A DNA stretch of 31,434 nucleotides from a virus: positions 1 to 31,434 of the IMG/VR virus record IMGVR_UViG_3300018481_000056; one strand, 5' to 3'. This document shows positions 15,266 to 23,044 of this stretch, piece by piece. The position numbers were made by a program, and so were the translations under genes. Position 1 is the first letter of the stretch. The number at the start of each line of letters is the position of its first letter. The notes beneath the pieces were generated by a model. It made no database searches. It was given only the letters and a program-made list of their open reading frames with translations, and had not been told where the DNA came from.

Positions 15266-15714
15266 CAGCGCACGCTCGGCTTCGGCTCGATGTCGGCGTC
15301 CTGGCCTTCGTCCGGCTCAGGTGGCTCAGGGATGTCCGGCTGCTCACCAGGGCTACCCGGCTCCGGCTCAGGCTCAGGCTCAGGAGTTGGCTCAGGCTCA
15401 GGAGTTGGCTCAGGCTCGGGTTCCGGCTCAGGCTCGGGTTCCGGAGTCGGCTCTGGTTCAGGCTCGGGTTCCGGCTCGGGTTCCTCGTCGACTGGTTCCA
15501 GTCCGGCCTGGGCCAACAGTTGCTCTCTCAGTTCACCCCACACTGCTTCGGCCAATTCGTCGACCGCTGCCCGCAGGTCACCCTCGGAGCGTGCCTTCTG
15601 GATTTCGTTGACGAGCGCCTGGCCTGAGTTGATGGTCAGGTTCGCGCTGGCGACGAACGACTTCGCCATGTCCACGACCGACTGCACGCTGGCTTCGTCG
15701 ACTGGCGTGCTCAC
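15265..15714 (-). CDS. Protein with long Pro-Glu repeat tail
   Basis: A 149-residue protein starting at GTG in a GTGA overlap. Residues 1-75 are a helical domain ([20 protein letters not shown] to [13 protein letters not shown]). Residues about 76-125 are an [12 protein letters not shown] repeat tract encoded by a GGCTCA/GGCTCG hexamer array (15361-15483 on the plus strand), and the end is acidic ([18 protein letters not shown]). Pro-Glu tracts form stiff extended linkers. It lies between a small acidic gene and the endolysin, so a virion spacer or lysis-associated role is possible. The repeat is prone to length change between relatives. Family not recognised. Confidence 0.8.
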   Translation of the reverse strand: MSTPVDEASVQSVVDMAKSFVASANLTINSGQALVNEIQKARSEGDLRAAVDELAEAVWGELREQLLAQAGLEPVDEEPEPEPEPEPEPTPEPEPEPEPEPEPTPEPEPTPEPEPEPEPGSPGEQPDIPEPPEPDEGQDADIEPKPSVR

Positions 15715-15896
15715 GACTCATCCTTGGGCTTGCTCATGTCGAAGTCGTCCACGTCGGGGAACATCGGCTTCTGCTCGCCTGGCTCCTCGTCACGGTCGAG
15801 GACGACGTTGCGTACGTTGTCGTCGACTTCCTTGGTGTCTGCCTCTGCGATGGTGCCCTGGATCGGCTCCGGGTTCTGTTCGTCAGTCATGGTCAC
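15711..15896 (-). CDS. Small acidic protein
   Basis: A 61-residue (GTG at 15896) or 59-residue (ATG at 15890) protein, very acidic, with no hydrophobic segment: '[20 protein letters not shown]' onward, ending [12 protein letters not shown]. Neither start has a strong ribosome site, so coupling with the preceding gene is likely (2-nt gap). The stop overlaps the next GTG. Function not recognised; it is probably disordered and could bind the basic regions of head proteins. Confidence 0.65.
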   Translation of the reverse strand: MTMTDEQNPEPIQGTIAEADTKEVDDNVRNVVLDRDEEPGEQKPMFPDVDDFDMSKPKDES

Positions 15897-16055
15897 TCAT
15901 TTCTTGGGGGCGTATGAGCCGCCCCCGTTGCGGATTTGCGCTGCACGCGCCTGCACTTCACTGGTGTACACCTTGGTATCCCCTTTCGGAGACGTGTACA
16001 CGAACTGAGAGGGGGCCTTTGCCTTCGACCCGCAGTTACACCCCAACGGACTCAC
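15897..16055 (-). CDS. Small Cys-containing protein of the 'GCNCG...VYTSPKGDTKVY' type
   Basis: A 52-residue protein starting at GTG (16055) inside the end of the MuF-fusion gene; a TTG at 16046 is an alternative start. The sequence LGCNCGSKAKAPSQFVYTS, then PKGDTKVYTSEVQARAAQ and NGGGSYAP, follows a pattern I know from small proteins near the lysis or head genes of actinophages: an N-terminal CxC, a short 'V-T-x-P-[DK]-G' beta hairpin and a GGGSY/RP-type end. Function unknown; the Cys pair may bind metal. Overlap with the preceding gene is 20 bp. Confidence 0.75.
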   Translation of the reverse strand: MSPLGCNCGSKAKAPSQFVYTSPKGDTKVYTSEVQARAAQIRNGGGSYAPKK

Positions 16056-18510
16056 CCTTCACTCGGGCAGCCAGCGCCGCCATCTTCTCGCGTCGAGCCT
16101 GACGTTCAGCGATCCGCTTCTCGACCATCGCAGCCAGCGTGTCGGCGAAGTGCTCCGCCGACTCGACGGGTTCCACCACACCGGCAGCAACCAGCGAGAC
16201 CTGTTGGCCGTTCTCGACGCCGACACGCGGGATCGGGAAACCGCCAGAGTTGACCGCCAACGCGGCGATCAGTTCCAACTCATCGTCGAACGGACGGACA
16301 CGTCGCCAGTCACCCGAAAGGGGTGAGGCGCGAAGCGCTGCCACCTGCTCATCAGTGACCCCAGGTCGCAACCATCCTGCGAACCAGATGCCAATGTCAT
16401 CGTCGCCGCAGGTCACATCAGCAACCGCTGACCCGGTGTTGTCGTAGTGCGACAGCGCTCCGCGCATTCCGCCTGGACCGGCGTGACCTGTTCCGATCGT
16501 CAGCGGACCCGTCCTCACTGGGCCATCCTCCGTCTGGACATATCCGGTGAGGAAGTAGGCGTAGTCGGTCTGCGAACGCGGGGGTGCAACGCAGGTGTCC
16601 TTGTACGCGGTGTGGCAGGTGGTCCACCCTGCCAAGTGGCCGAACACGCGGCCTTCATCGGTGACCGTCAGCGGAGCCAACTCGGTGAAGTTCGGATTCT
16701 GGAACCACTCAGACGGGGCGCACGCTCCACCGCTTGCGACCAACGACAACGCCGGGGCGATCTCGGTGAACTGGTCGGCGTCAGCGGCGGCGACGTGCTC
16801 ACCAGGCCAGATGCCGAGTGCGTCGTGGTGCCAGCGGGCACAGATTTCGTTTAGGTGCACTAAATCTTCGGGCGAGTTCGCGGCGATCTTCTCGCCGACG
16901 AGGACCCGGCAGCGGTTGAAGTCGCCGCCCTTGCCCCAGCCGATCTTCAAGTAGCCTTCCTGACCTGGCTTCGTCCAGTAGTCGTGAATCCGCTTGGTCG
17001 CTACCGGGTCGGTGATCCAGCCTGCGCCACGGTCGAACGTGTCGACCACAGCGGCTGCCTTCAACACATCTGGTGGCTCCTCACCCAACTGCTTGTACGC
17101 GCCACGAAGGGAAGCCTTGGCCCGAGACTTCGCTTCGGCGGGGGCGTCCACTTGGTTGAACCGGGAGGCTGCGGCGTGGACACCGGCACGCGAAAGCGCG
17201 CCACCGGGTTCCTTGATCGGGAGTTTGTGGTCTGACTTGTTGAGGGTGTCGGCCAAGTGGAGTACGCAGGAGGCTTTCCACTGTTCGTCGGTGAACCGGC
17301 TGGCTGAACCATCCCAGGACTCCTCGCTCACTGCCTCGACCAGCGCCATCTCCGGTTCTCCGGTCTCATCCTTCTTCGCAAGACATTCTTCGTAGTCGGG
17401 GGAGTTCGGGTCGCACTCCTCCTCTTTCTCGTCTGCTGGCAGGAAATCTGGCGGCGCATCACCGAGGGCCACGAACGCTTCGGCGAACGCTGGGATGGCA
17501 ACGATGGAGGCAGAGGCGATCCGGGCCTTCGAGAAGGCGACCTTGCCGGTGGAGTCGTCGTAGTCGAACTCGGCGTCGTCTGCGTCGACGGAGACACCGA
17601 ACTTGCCGAACTCGGCGACCAGGCCGATCACTTCGTCGGCTTCGGGAATCGACAGCCAGTGCCCGGTGGCACGCAACTGGTTGTCGACGCGGGCGACCTG
17701 TTCGATCTTGGCGACGGTGACCGAGCCGTCGTGGCCGTTGCTGGATGCCTTCTGCCAGGTCAGGGGCAGGGGGAGGTCACGATGCGTCAGAGCGCCCTCG
17801 TTGAACATGCGGCCATCGCCGGAGTAGACGCCTTCGGGTGCGAGGACTCCGTGCCAGGGCAGCGGCCCTACCGGCGCTTCGGTCGTCTCGTCCATCGGTT
17901 CTTCCTCTCGTTCCTGCACATCATGTCCGCTTGTCCATGCGGTGACAACGGCGGCGAACTGGTCCACTTGGTCGGCCATCAGGGGGGCTAGTGAGCAGCG
18001 GCAGTTGATCCACAACTCGATTGGTGCGGTCGGATCGCCGGGGTAGCGCATCTCCACACCGGCCACATCGAACGCTTCACCGGGTGGGCGTTGCTGTCCC
18101 TCAGTGTCGACGTGGGCTGCGCGTACATCCTCGTCGTGCATGGTGACCCACTCCATGACGACGAACTCCTCGTCGTCACCGGCAGCCTCCATCGTGGCGG
18201 CGTTCAGGATCGCGGTCGCCAGCCAGATCGAGAGCCGGTCGACGGTGTTGTCGTCCGGCTCATCGGTTTTTTCGAGGGTGTCACGGACATCCTTGACGAA
18301 GGTGTCGACCTCGTTCGGCGTACCGGAGCCGCCCTCGCGGTGGTAGGTGTCGGCGTACAGCCGGGACACATCTCGCAGCAACTCGTCGTACCAGCCTTGG
18401 ACGGGGTACGCCTTGACTGCTTCGGCCACGATGGGGAACAGGGTCTTTTCGAGGTCATCTTGATCGGTGCGCCGCTGCGCAGCGAAGGCTTCGACGGACA
18501 GGAACTTCAT
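16036..18510 (-). CDS. MuF-like / capsid maturation protease multi-domain fusion
   Basis: An 824-residue protein. I choose the ATG at 18510 because it overlaps the portal stop as ATGA and has GGCGGG 6 nt upstream, rather than the upstream GTG at 18534. Residues 1-180 are a MuF-type minor head domain ending in 'ELWINCRCSLAPL'. Residues about 210-360 resemble a U35/S78-type prohead protease core ('PLTWQ', 'VARVDNQLRATGHWL', 'FGKFGVSVDAD', 'ASIVAIPAFAEAFVAL'). Residues about 400-490 carry 'SDHKLPIKEPGGALSRAGVHAAASRFNQ', a helical module of DUF6582 type. Residues about 505-590 hold 'WGKGGDFNRCRVLVGEKI' and 'WHHDALGIWPGEH'. The C-terminal part has 'VFGHLAGWTTCHTAYKDTC'. Actinophages commonly carry such fusions. 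It should cleave the capsid N-terminal domain during head maturation. Palindrome copy 4 lies inside. Confidence 0.85.
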   Translation of the reverse strand: MKFLSVEAFAAQRRTDQDDLEKTLFPIVAEAVKAYPVQGWYDELLRDVSRLYADTYHREGGSGTPNEVDTFVKDVRDTLEKTDEPDDNTVDRLSIWLATAILNAATMEAAGDDEEFVVMEWVTMHDEDVRAAHVDTEGQQRPPGEAFDVAGVEMRYPGDPTAPIELWINCRCSLAPLMADQVDQFAAVVTAWTSGHDVQEREEEPMDETTEAPVGPLPWHGVLAPEGVYSGDGRMFNEGALTHRDLPLPLTWQKASSNGHDGSVTVAKIEQVARVDNQLRATGHWLSIPEADEVIGLVAEFGKFGVSVDADDAEFDYDDSTGKVAFSKARIASASIVAIPAFAEAFVALGDAPPDFLPADEKEEECDPNSPDYEECLAKKDETGEPEMALVEAVSEESWDGSASRFTDEQWKASCVLHLADTLNKSDHKLPIKEPGGALSRAGVHAAASRFNQVDAPAEAKSRAKASLRGAYKQLGEEPPDVLKAAAVVDTFDRGAGWITDPVATKRIHDYWTKPGQEGYLKIGWGKGGDFNRCRVLVGEKIAANSPEDLVHLNEICARWHHDALGIWPGEHVAAADADQFTEIAPALSLVASGGACAPSEWFQNPNFTELAPLTVTDEGRVFGHLAGWTTCHTAYKDTCVAPPRSQTDYAYFLTGYVQTEDGPVRTGPLTIGTGHAGPGGMRGALSHYDNTGSAVADVTCGDDDIGIWFAGWLRPGVTDEQVAALRASPLSGDWRRVRPFDDELELIAALAVNSGGFPIPRVGVENGQQVSLVAAGVVEPVESAEHFADTLAAMVEKRIAERQARREKMAALAARVKGESVGV
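16850..16864. promoter_or_regulatory. Palindrome copy 4 (inside MuF-protease gene)
   Basis: TTTAGGTGCACTAAA, a 15-bp variant with the central GTGCAC palindromic. The coding strand reads TTA-GTG-CAC-CTA-AAC in frame, with two rare Leu codons in a GC-rich gene. Confidence 0.75.
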
Positions 18511-20273
18511 TTGGCACCCGCCAGTTCCAGCCACGACGCGAGCCGATCGCGGCTATGAGGGGACTGTTCGTTGAGCAACGTCATGCAGTACGAGTTCAGG
18601 ACCGGGATGATCTCGTCAGGGTCGGCACCGACCCCGGCGAGTACCTGCGGCGCACATGACCAAGCGTCCGCAAGGCACTGTTCGGCGGTGCCGTTGGCTT
18701 TCACATGAACGTGGGTCTCGTACGAGGGGACGTTGGGGGGTCGGGAACCCGTCTGGCGGAGTCGGTTCCCGGCCCGCTCCATCGCCCGGTACACCAGCGG
18801 CTCTGAGGCGGCGAGCAGCAGCAACGACGACTCGGCAGGTGTACGCGGTCGGGTGGGGTGTTGTTCCAGTGACGGCGGGGGGCGTTCCTCGCGCGGGATG
18901 CCGGTCGGTGCAGTGACTCCACCCAGGTCGACGCCGAGTTGTCGCGCTGCGGCCTCGACCTGTTCAGGGGTGGTGGAGCCAGACGCCAACTTTCGCAGCA
19001 GCCAGACTTTGAAGTCCTTGGCCTGCGGGGCGTCGTCCTCGGAGAAGCCGTTCTCGCGGCGGAGGGCTTCGTCGGTGAGTAAGCCTCGGTCCCACAACTC
19101 GAACGCTTCCTTGGAGCGGTCGGGCCGGAGCCGCAACTTCGACGAGTCGTAGACGACGATCGCTACCGAGTCGCCGAGTGCTGGTCGCAGGTACCCCATC
19201 GTGAGCGCGTTGACGATCACGTCCAGCATCGGCTCGATGTGGAGTTTGATGGTTGCTTCGTCGATCTGCCAGGCACCCCAGTGTGAGACGCCGGTCGATT
19301 CGCCACCACCTGTACCGCCGCTGGACATGCCGAGGATTTGCTCAGGGGGTAGGTCCATGCCGAGTGCGAAGCGGCGGATTGCTTCGGTGCGGAGTTCCTT
19401 GCTTTCCGAGTCCAGTTCGGACCAGAAGTGGATCAACTTCACCTTGTCGATCGCGTCAGGGTCAGCGGTGACGACGATCGGGACCTGCGCTGCCGGGGAG
19501 GAGGGGTCGCTGATCGGGGTCAGCATCGCGTCGGCCAACGTCAGCATGAAGGCGTCGGCGTCGTTGGTGCTGCCACCGTTGACGCCTTCCTGCTCCGGTG
19601 GCGGTGGGAACGACATGCCTTGCGGCAGCATCAGCAGACCTGCGCCTGCGAGACGGCTGGTGATTTGACTGAACACACTGCGGGTCAGCCATTCGATTTC
19701 TCCCAACAGTGGGAGGAGGGCTTTGAACGGGGAGTCAGCCTCGACCCGTCGAGCCGGATTGGGGAGCCAGATGCGGATGACGACATCGGTTTCTTCGAGG
19801 TAGACGATCGGGTAGCCGCTGCCGTAGTTGATCGACCACTGTTCGCCGCTGACCTGCATCTCCATCACGGAGACGATTTCCCAAACATCACCTCCGCCCT
19901 CTTGTCGCCCGACCAGATAGCACTCGCCTGCGATGGTCAGGTGGGTGCCGATGCTGTCGAGCATCTGCGTCTGGCCGTCCTTGCCCGCGAACAACTCGTC
20001 CAACTTGTCCTGGGCAGGGCCGACCGGAGTAGTGACCGGCTTGCCCTCCACAAGTTCGGCGGTGCCGAGTATCGCTCGCGAGACCGAATGGCCGAAAAAA
20101 CTGGCTGCGAATCTTGCTTCACCGCAGATGGCGTAGTGCCGATAACACTCGGTCTGCCAGTCGGCCCTTTGGACGTAGATACGGGCGGCTTTACCGGGAT
20201 AACGGGTAGATGACGCTACGAGAGCGGTGGAGGGAATGACGACTTGCTGCTTCGCACGAATCCTCCGGGGCAT
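18507..20273 (-). CDS. Portal protein
   Basis: A 588-residue protein that would form the dodecameric ring for DNA entry. The N-terminal 'YVQRADWQTECYRHYAICGEARFAASFFGHSVSRA' and the wing/stem region 'IRIWLPNPARRVEADSPFKALLPLLGEIEWLTRSVFSQITSRLAGAG' (about residues 165-215) are characteristic of actinophage portals, as is 'LGMDLPPEQILGMS' (about residues 313-326). It lies two genes after the large terminase and overlaps the MuF fusion by 4 bp, the usual terminase-portal-MuF order. No ribosome site is visible before the ATG at 20273. The 59-bp gap to the divergent gene at 20333 could hold a weak promoter. Confidence 0.9.
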   Translation of the reverse strand: MPRRIRAKQQVVIPSTALVASSTRYPGKAARIYVQRADWQTECYRHYAICGEARFAASFFGHSVSRAILGTAELVEGKPVTTPVGPAQDKLDELFAGKDGQTQMLDSIGTHLTIAGECYLVGRQEGGGDVWEIVSVMEMQVSGEQWSINYGSGYPIVYLEETDVVIRIWLPNPARRVEADSPFKALLPLLGEIEWLTRSVFSQITSRLAGAGLLMLPQGMSFPPPPEQEGVNGGSTNDADAFMLTLADAMLTPISDPSSPAAQVPIVVTADPDAIDKVKLIHFWSELDSESKELRTEAIRRFALGMDLPPEQILGMSSGGTGGGESTGVSHWGAWQIDEATIKLHIEPMLDVIVNALTMGYLRPALGDSVAIVVYDSSKLRLRPDRSKEAFELWDRGLLTDEALRRENGFSEDDAPQAKDFKVWLLRKLASGSTTPEQVEAAARQLGVDLGGVTAPTGIPREERPPPSLEQHPTRPRTPAESSLLLLAASEPLVYRAMERAGNRLRQTGSRPPNVPSYETHVHVKANGTAEQCLADAWSCAPQVLAGVGADPDEIIPVLNSYCMTLLNEQSPHSRDRLASWLELAGAK

Positions 20274-20316
20274 ACCGGGAGGGTAGCGCTCCGGGGGGGA
20301 CGAAAGATACAGGACA

Positions 20317-20332
20317 GCCCTATGCTCAGGGC
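20317..20332 (+). promoter_or_regulatory. Inverted repeat and weak -10 before the antisense gene
   Basis: GCCCT-ATGCTC-AGGGC is a 5-bp inverted repeat directly touching the ATG at 20333. It contains TATGCT, a 4/6 match to a -10 box placed 6 nt before the ATG. The -35 region (GGACGA-like) is poor. It could be an operator or the promoter of the antisense gene. Confidence 0.35.
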
Positions 20333-20800
20333 ATGAGCCAACGACGCCGTGCCTTGTTCCTCCTCTACCGCGCTGCGGAATTGCGGCTCGCCCTGTACCT
20401 CGCTGCCCTACTGGAAGCGCAGGTGTCCGCCCTTGAATCCTTGGAGCAACAGATGAGCGACCTCACCCAGTCCGTAGAAGAACTCGAAGTAGCAGTCGAC
20501 GAGATCAACGTCCGGTTCGCGACCGCGAATCAGGAACTTCTCGCAGCCCTCGACGAAGCGAACCAGGCCCTCGCCGATGAGCAGTTGGACGACGCCGCCA
20601 CCGAGGAAGCGCTGACTGCTGCGCTTGCCGAGGCCGACGCTGCCGCCGCGAAGATCACCGAGTTGACCGCCGAGTTGAACGCGATCGGCGCGAACCCCGA
20701 CACTCCGGTCGAGCCTGAGACTCCGGTCGAGGACCCGAACGCACCGCGTCCGGACAACACCCTGCCGGGCGATCTGCCGCAGGACGAGACGACTCAGTAG
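20333..20800 (+). CDS. Antisense-oriented coiled-coil protein (moron-like)
   Basis: A 155-residue protein encoded on the strand opposite to all surrounding late genes, divergent from portal and convergent (4 bp between stops) with the small membrane protein. Residues 1-40 are a basic, Leu-rich helix. Residues about 41-120 are a strong coiled coil (SVEELEVAVDEINVRFATAN, then ELLAALDEANQALADE and more), and residues 121-155 are Pro/Glu/Asp-rich and probably disordered. An alternative start is the ATG at 20453, with TTGGAG 7 nt upstream, giving 115 residues. A TATGCT hexamer at 20321-20326 could drive leaderless expression from 20333. Function unknown; the orientation suggests an independently regulated insertion. 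Confidence 0.7.
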   Translation: MSQRRRALFLLYRAAELRLALYLAALLEAQVSALESLEQQMSDLTQSVEELEVAVDEINVRFATANQELLAALDEANQALADEQLDDAATEEALTAALAEADAAAAKITELTAELNAIGANPDTPVEPETPVEDPNAPRPDNTLPGDLPQDETTQ

Positions 20801-20804
20801 CGGA

Positions 20805-21131
20805 TCAGTCGGGCTGGTCGTACGCGACGTAGGACGCAGCAAGGTACGACCCAGCCCAGACTCCGTTGATGCACCACCACCAGGCGTTCAGGCCGGAGAT
20901 TTCCATCCAGGCGAGCATCCCGGCTGCCAGGTACGGGGTCATGCAGAACTGGCATTCCCAGAGTTTCGACCAGTCCGAATCCTCCCGGTACCACGAGACG
21001 ATCTTGGCGCGCAACCACACCATCGGCGGCAGGTCGTCGAAGATCAGCAGCCGTGCGGTGCGGGCCACCGACAGCAGCCCGACGATGCTGCCGAGGATCA
21101 GTTGCCAGATCGGCACATCAGCAAGATTCAC
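20805..21131 (-). CDS. Small membrane protein between terminase and portal
   Basis: A 108-residue protein. I choose the GTG at 21131 because GGGAG lies 5 nt upstream; a GTG at 21158 would lie inside a palindrome and lacks a ribosome site. The N-terminal segment WQLILGSIVGLLSVARTARLLIFDD is followed by a charged loop, then 'WECQFCMTPYLAAGMLAWME' and 'WWWCINGVWAGSYLAASYVAY', giving two or three membrane spans. The segment around 'ARLLIFDDLPPMVWLR' and the 'C-x-x-C-M-T-P-[YF]-[WL]' motif are seen in the DUF1360-like phage membrane proteins often encoded near terminase genes. Function unknown. Confidence 0.75.
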   Translation of the reverse strand: MNLADVPIWQLILGSIVGLLSVARTARLLIFDDLPPMVWLRAKIVSWYREDSDWSKLWECQFCMTPYLAAGMLAWMEISGLNAWWWCINGVWAGSYLAASYVAYDQPD

Positions 21132-21147
21132 GGTTGCTCCCAGATTC

Positions 21148-21162
21148 TTTAGTGGCACTAAA
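21148..21162. promoter_or_regulatory. Palindrome copy 5 (terminase stop / membrane gene leader)
   Basis: TTTAGTGGCACTAAA. On the transcribed strand the TAG inside the first arm is the stop codon of the large terminase, and the palindrome lies 16 nt upstream of the next start, as at the early genes. Confidence 0.9.
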
Positions 21163-22591
21163 TCGCGCGTAAATGGCGCGGGACAGGTGTGGTGCGGCCT
21201 CGGAGCAGTTTGTTGGGGTCGGCGATCTCGGCGGGCATCACGTCGCGGGCGAGTTCGGTGGCCCCATGCACGAGGGCGTCGAGCCGGTTCGGGGAGTCGC
21301 CTTCACCGGGCACCCAAGTGGTGAGTTCGTCCTCCAACTCGGCCAAGTCGCCGCGTTCGCCGACGTGGAACACCCGCTTCTTCTCGTACAGGGCGACGAT
21401 CGGTTCGGCTCGAATCGCCTTGCCGCGTCGTGAGTTCACTTCCTTGATCCGGGCACCCTTGTGTCCGGCGTTCTCAAGCACATAGCGCACCATGTCTGCG
21501 CCGTAGTTCTTCTCGGCGACGATGCAGTCGGCGGAGAAGTCGTCGTGGTCGCCGTTGGCTTGGCTGCCCCAGGCGGCGGGGCTGTACTTGTCGGTGGAGT
21601 CGTGCAGCACGTACAGGTTTTTGTCGTAGCCGATCCCGATCACGATGATGCCGGTTTCGTCGGAGCGTTTGTTGGCGGTACCGGCAGGGTCGACGGAGAC
21701 GATGATCCGCAGCAGCGGTGGGGCTTCGTCGATCCACTGAAACATGTTCCAGTCCCAGAGCGCACCCTCCACGTCCTCTAGGACTTGGCCGTGCAGTTCT
21801 TGCTTGCCGAGCCGGGTGCCTTCGTAGCGTCCGATCACTTTCGCCTTGAACACTTCGGTCAGGTTGGCGAGGTTGGCGTAGGTGGAGACACGGCGGGTGA
21901 CGGTGCCGTCGTCTTTGATGAGTTCTTTCAGCCATTTGATCGGCTTCGGGGTGGAGGTGGCGATGATCTTGGGTCCGGCCCCGTTGTTCGACTTGAGCCG
22001 TAGCCCGAAGTGGATGTTGGACCAGCATTCGGTGACGAGCGGCCAGTGCGCAGGCTCATCGGCCCAGACGTAGCCGAACTCGGGTCCACGCAGGCGGTCG
22101 GGTTCTTCGGCAGAGAAGCCTTGCCCGATGCAGCCGTTGGGCCAGGTCAGTTTCTTCTTCGACGGCTCCCAAAGGGGACGTTTGCCGGGTGGTGAGGTCG
22201 CCAGGATGCCTGAGACGCCTTCGACGATGGTGTCGCGGAAGTCGGGTCCGGTGGCGGCGACCAAGCCGATCCTCGCAGTCACCTTGGTCGCCCGATGCGT
22301 GATCTCCGACCCGGTTCGGGTCTTTCCGGAGCCACGACCACCGTTCATCAGCAGGGTCAGCCAGTCGTCGAGCCACCTGGGAGGGCGTTGGTCGGCTCTG
22401 GCGTGTTCCCAAGCCCATTCGTCGTGCGGGTGTCCGTCGCAGAGCGGGTTGGGGCAGTAGAACGGGTGCCAGCCTGACTGTTCGTGCTCTTTCAGGAGTT
22501 CGAGAGCACGCTGCTGCGCTTCTGGTTTCCAGTTCCGGTATTCGGTGAGGTCGAGAGAAGGTGGCAGGTCGGGCGGTGGACGCTCAGGCAT
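21158..22591 (-). CDS. terL: Terminase large subunit
   Basis: A 477-residue protein from the ATG at 22591 (MPERPPPDLPP...). A longer frame to 22681 would lie inside the preceding zinc-ribbon gene. The ATPase Walker A is GGRGSGKT (residues 84-91), Walker B YVWADE (174-179) ends in the catalytic Glu, and the ATSTP coupling motif lies at 211-215. The nuclease domain has 'RIIVSVDPAGT' (Asp 301) and Asp 311 in 'SDETGIIVIG', with a further acidic 'RLDALVHGATELA' near the end. It packages DNA into the prohead. The TAG stop lies within a regulatory palindrome. Confidence 0.95.
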   Translation of the reverse strand: MPERPPPDLPPSLDLTEYRNWKPEAQQRALELLKEHEQSGWHPFYCPNPLCDGHPHDEWAWEHARADQRPPRWLDDWLTLLMNGGRGSGKTRTGSEITHRATKVTARIGLVAATGPDFRDTIVEGVSGILATSPPGKRPLWEPSKKKLTWPNGCIGQGFSAEEPDRLRGPEFGYVWADEPAHWPLVTECWSNIHFGLRLKSNNGAGPKIIATSTPKPIKWLKELIKDDGTVTRRVSTYANLANLTEVFKAKVIGRYEGTRLGKQELHGQVLEDVEGALWDWNMFQWIDEAPPLLRIIVSVDPAGTANKRSDETGIIVIGIGYDKNLYVLHDSTDKYSPAAWGSQANGDHDDFSADCIVAEKNYGADMVRYVLENAGHKGARIKEVNSRRGKAIRAEPIVALYEKKRVFHVGERGDLAELEDELTTWVPGEGDSPNRLDALVHGATELARDVMPAEIADPNKLLRGRTTPVPRHLRAI

Positions 22592-22719
22592 GACGAGCAC
22601 CACCATCCGCCGTGCAGGCGGGTGGCTTTCGCGCCGACCGTGAGGTAAGTACCGCATCCTCCGGCGCATCGTTGGCTCCATCGAACCTTGCCCATGTACA
22701 TAGGATACCCACGTCGCAC
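22492..22719 (-). CDS. Zinc-ribbon-like small protein overlapping terL start
   Basis: A 75-residue frame starting at GTG 22719 with AGGTGAGGA about 5 nt upstream. CAGGC (residues 18-22) and CSSC (residues 41-44), with 'YLTVGAKATRLHGGWW' between them, fit a two-strand zinc ribbon of the kind common among small phage proteins. It overlaps the 5' end of the large terminase by 100 bp in another frame, which is unusual. The Cys spacing and ribosome site argue for a real gene, while the Ser/Thr-rich C-terminus may be constrained mainly by the terminase frame. Confidence 0.5.
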   Translation of the reverse strand: MRRGYPMYMGKVRWSQRCAGGCGTYLTVGAKATRLHGGWWCSSCLSVHRPTCHLLSTSPNTGTGNQKRSSVLSNS

Positions 22720-22726
22720 ACGTTCC

Positions 22727-23044
22727 TCACCTGACTTCTTCGACGGTGTTGGCGGGGCCGATCATGGCGCGGGTCGCCAACCGGCCCGCCGCAGGGTCCC
22801 GATCGAGCGGGATCAGGGACTTGGCGCGGGTCCTCGGCTCCGGCAAATCAGCCAGCAGTACGTCGAGGTCCATCCCCAGGTCGCGGGCCAGTGCTTCGCA
22901 GACGGCGTGCTGGATGTAGACGGTGTTGGAGCAGACACCCGCCGCCAGACATGCCTGATAGATCAGGTACGGCATGGCGGCGTTGGTGGTGAACTGGATT
23001 TTGGCCCGGTTCGGGTAGTCGAACGGGTCGATCCGGTAGGTCAC
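22727..23044 (-). CDS. Small protein beside terminase genes
   Basis: A 105-residue protein; the start is a GTG at 23044 overlapping the terminase small subunit stop as GTGA. 'RAKIQFTTNAAMPYLIYQACLAAGVCSNTVYIQHAVCEALARDLGMDLDVLLADLPEPR' has a beta strand followed by two helices, the order of a ribbon-helix-helix DNA-binding domain. The C-terminus (RTRAKSLIPLDRDPAAGRLA) is polar. Position between the two terminase genes could mean a packaging role or simple co-transcription. RHH assignment is tentative. Confidence 0.7.
   Translation of the reverse strand: MTYRIDPFDYPNRAKIQFTTNAAMPYLIYQACLAAGVCSNTVYIQHAVCEALARDLGMDLDVLLADLPEPRTRAKSLIPLDRDPAAGRLATRAMIGPANTVEEVR

Noticed and set aside
15361-15483. 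CRISPR-like or regulatory tandem repeat
   Set aside because: The GGCTCA/GGCTCG hexamers simply encode Pro-Glu repeats in frame; there are no spacers.
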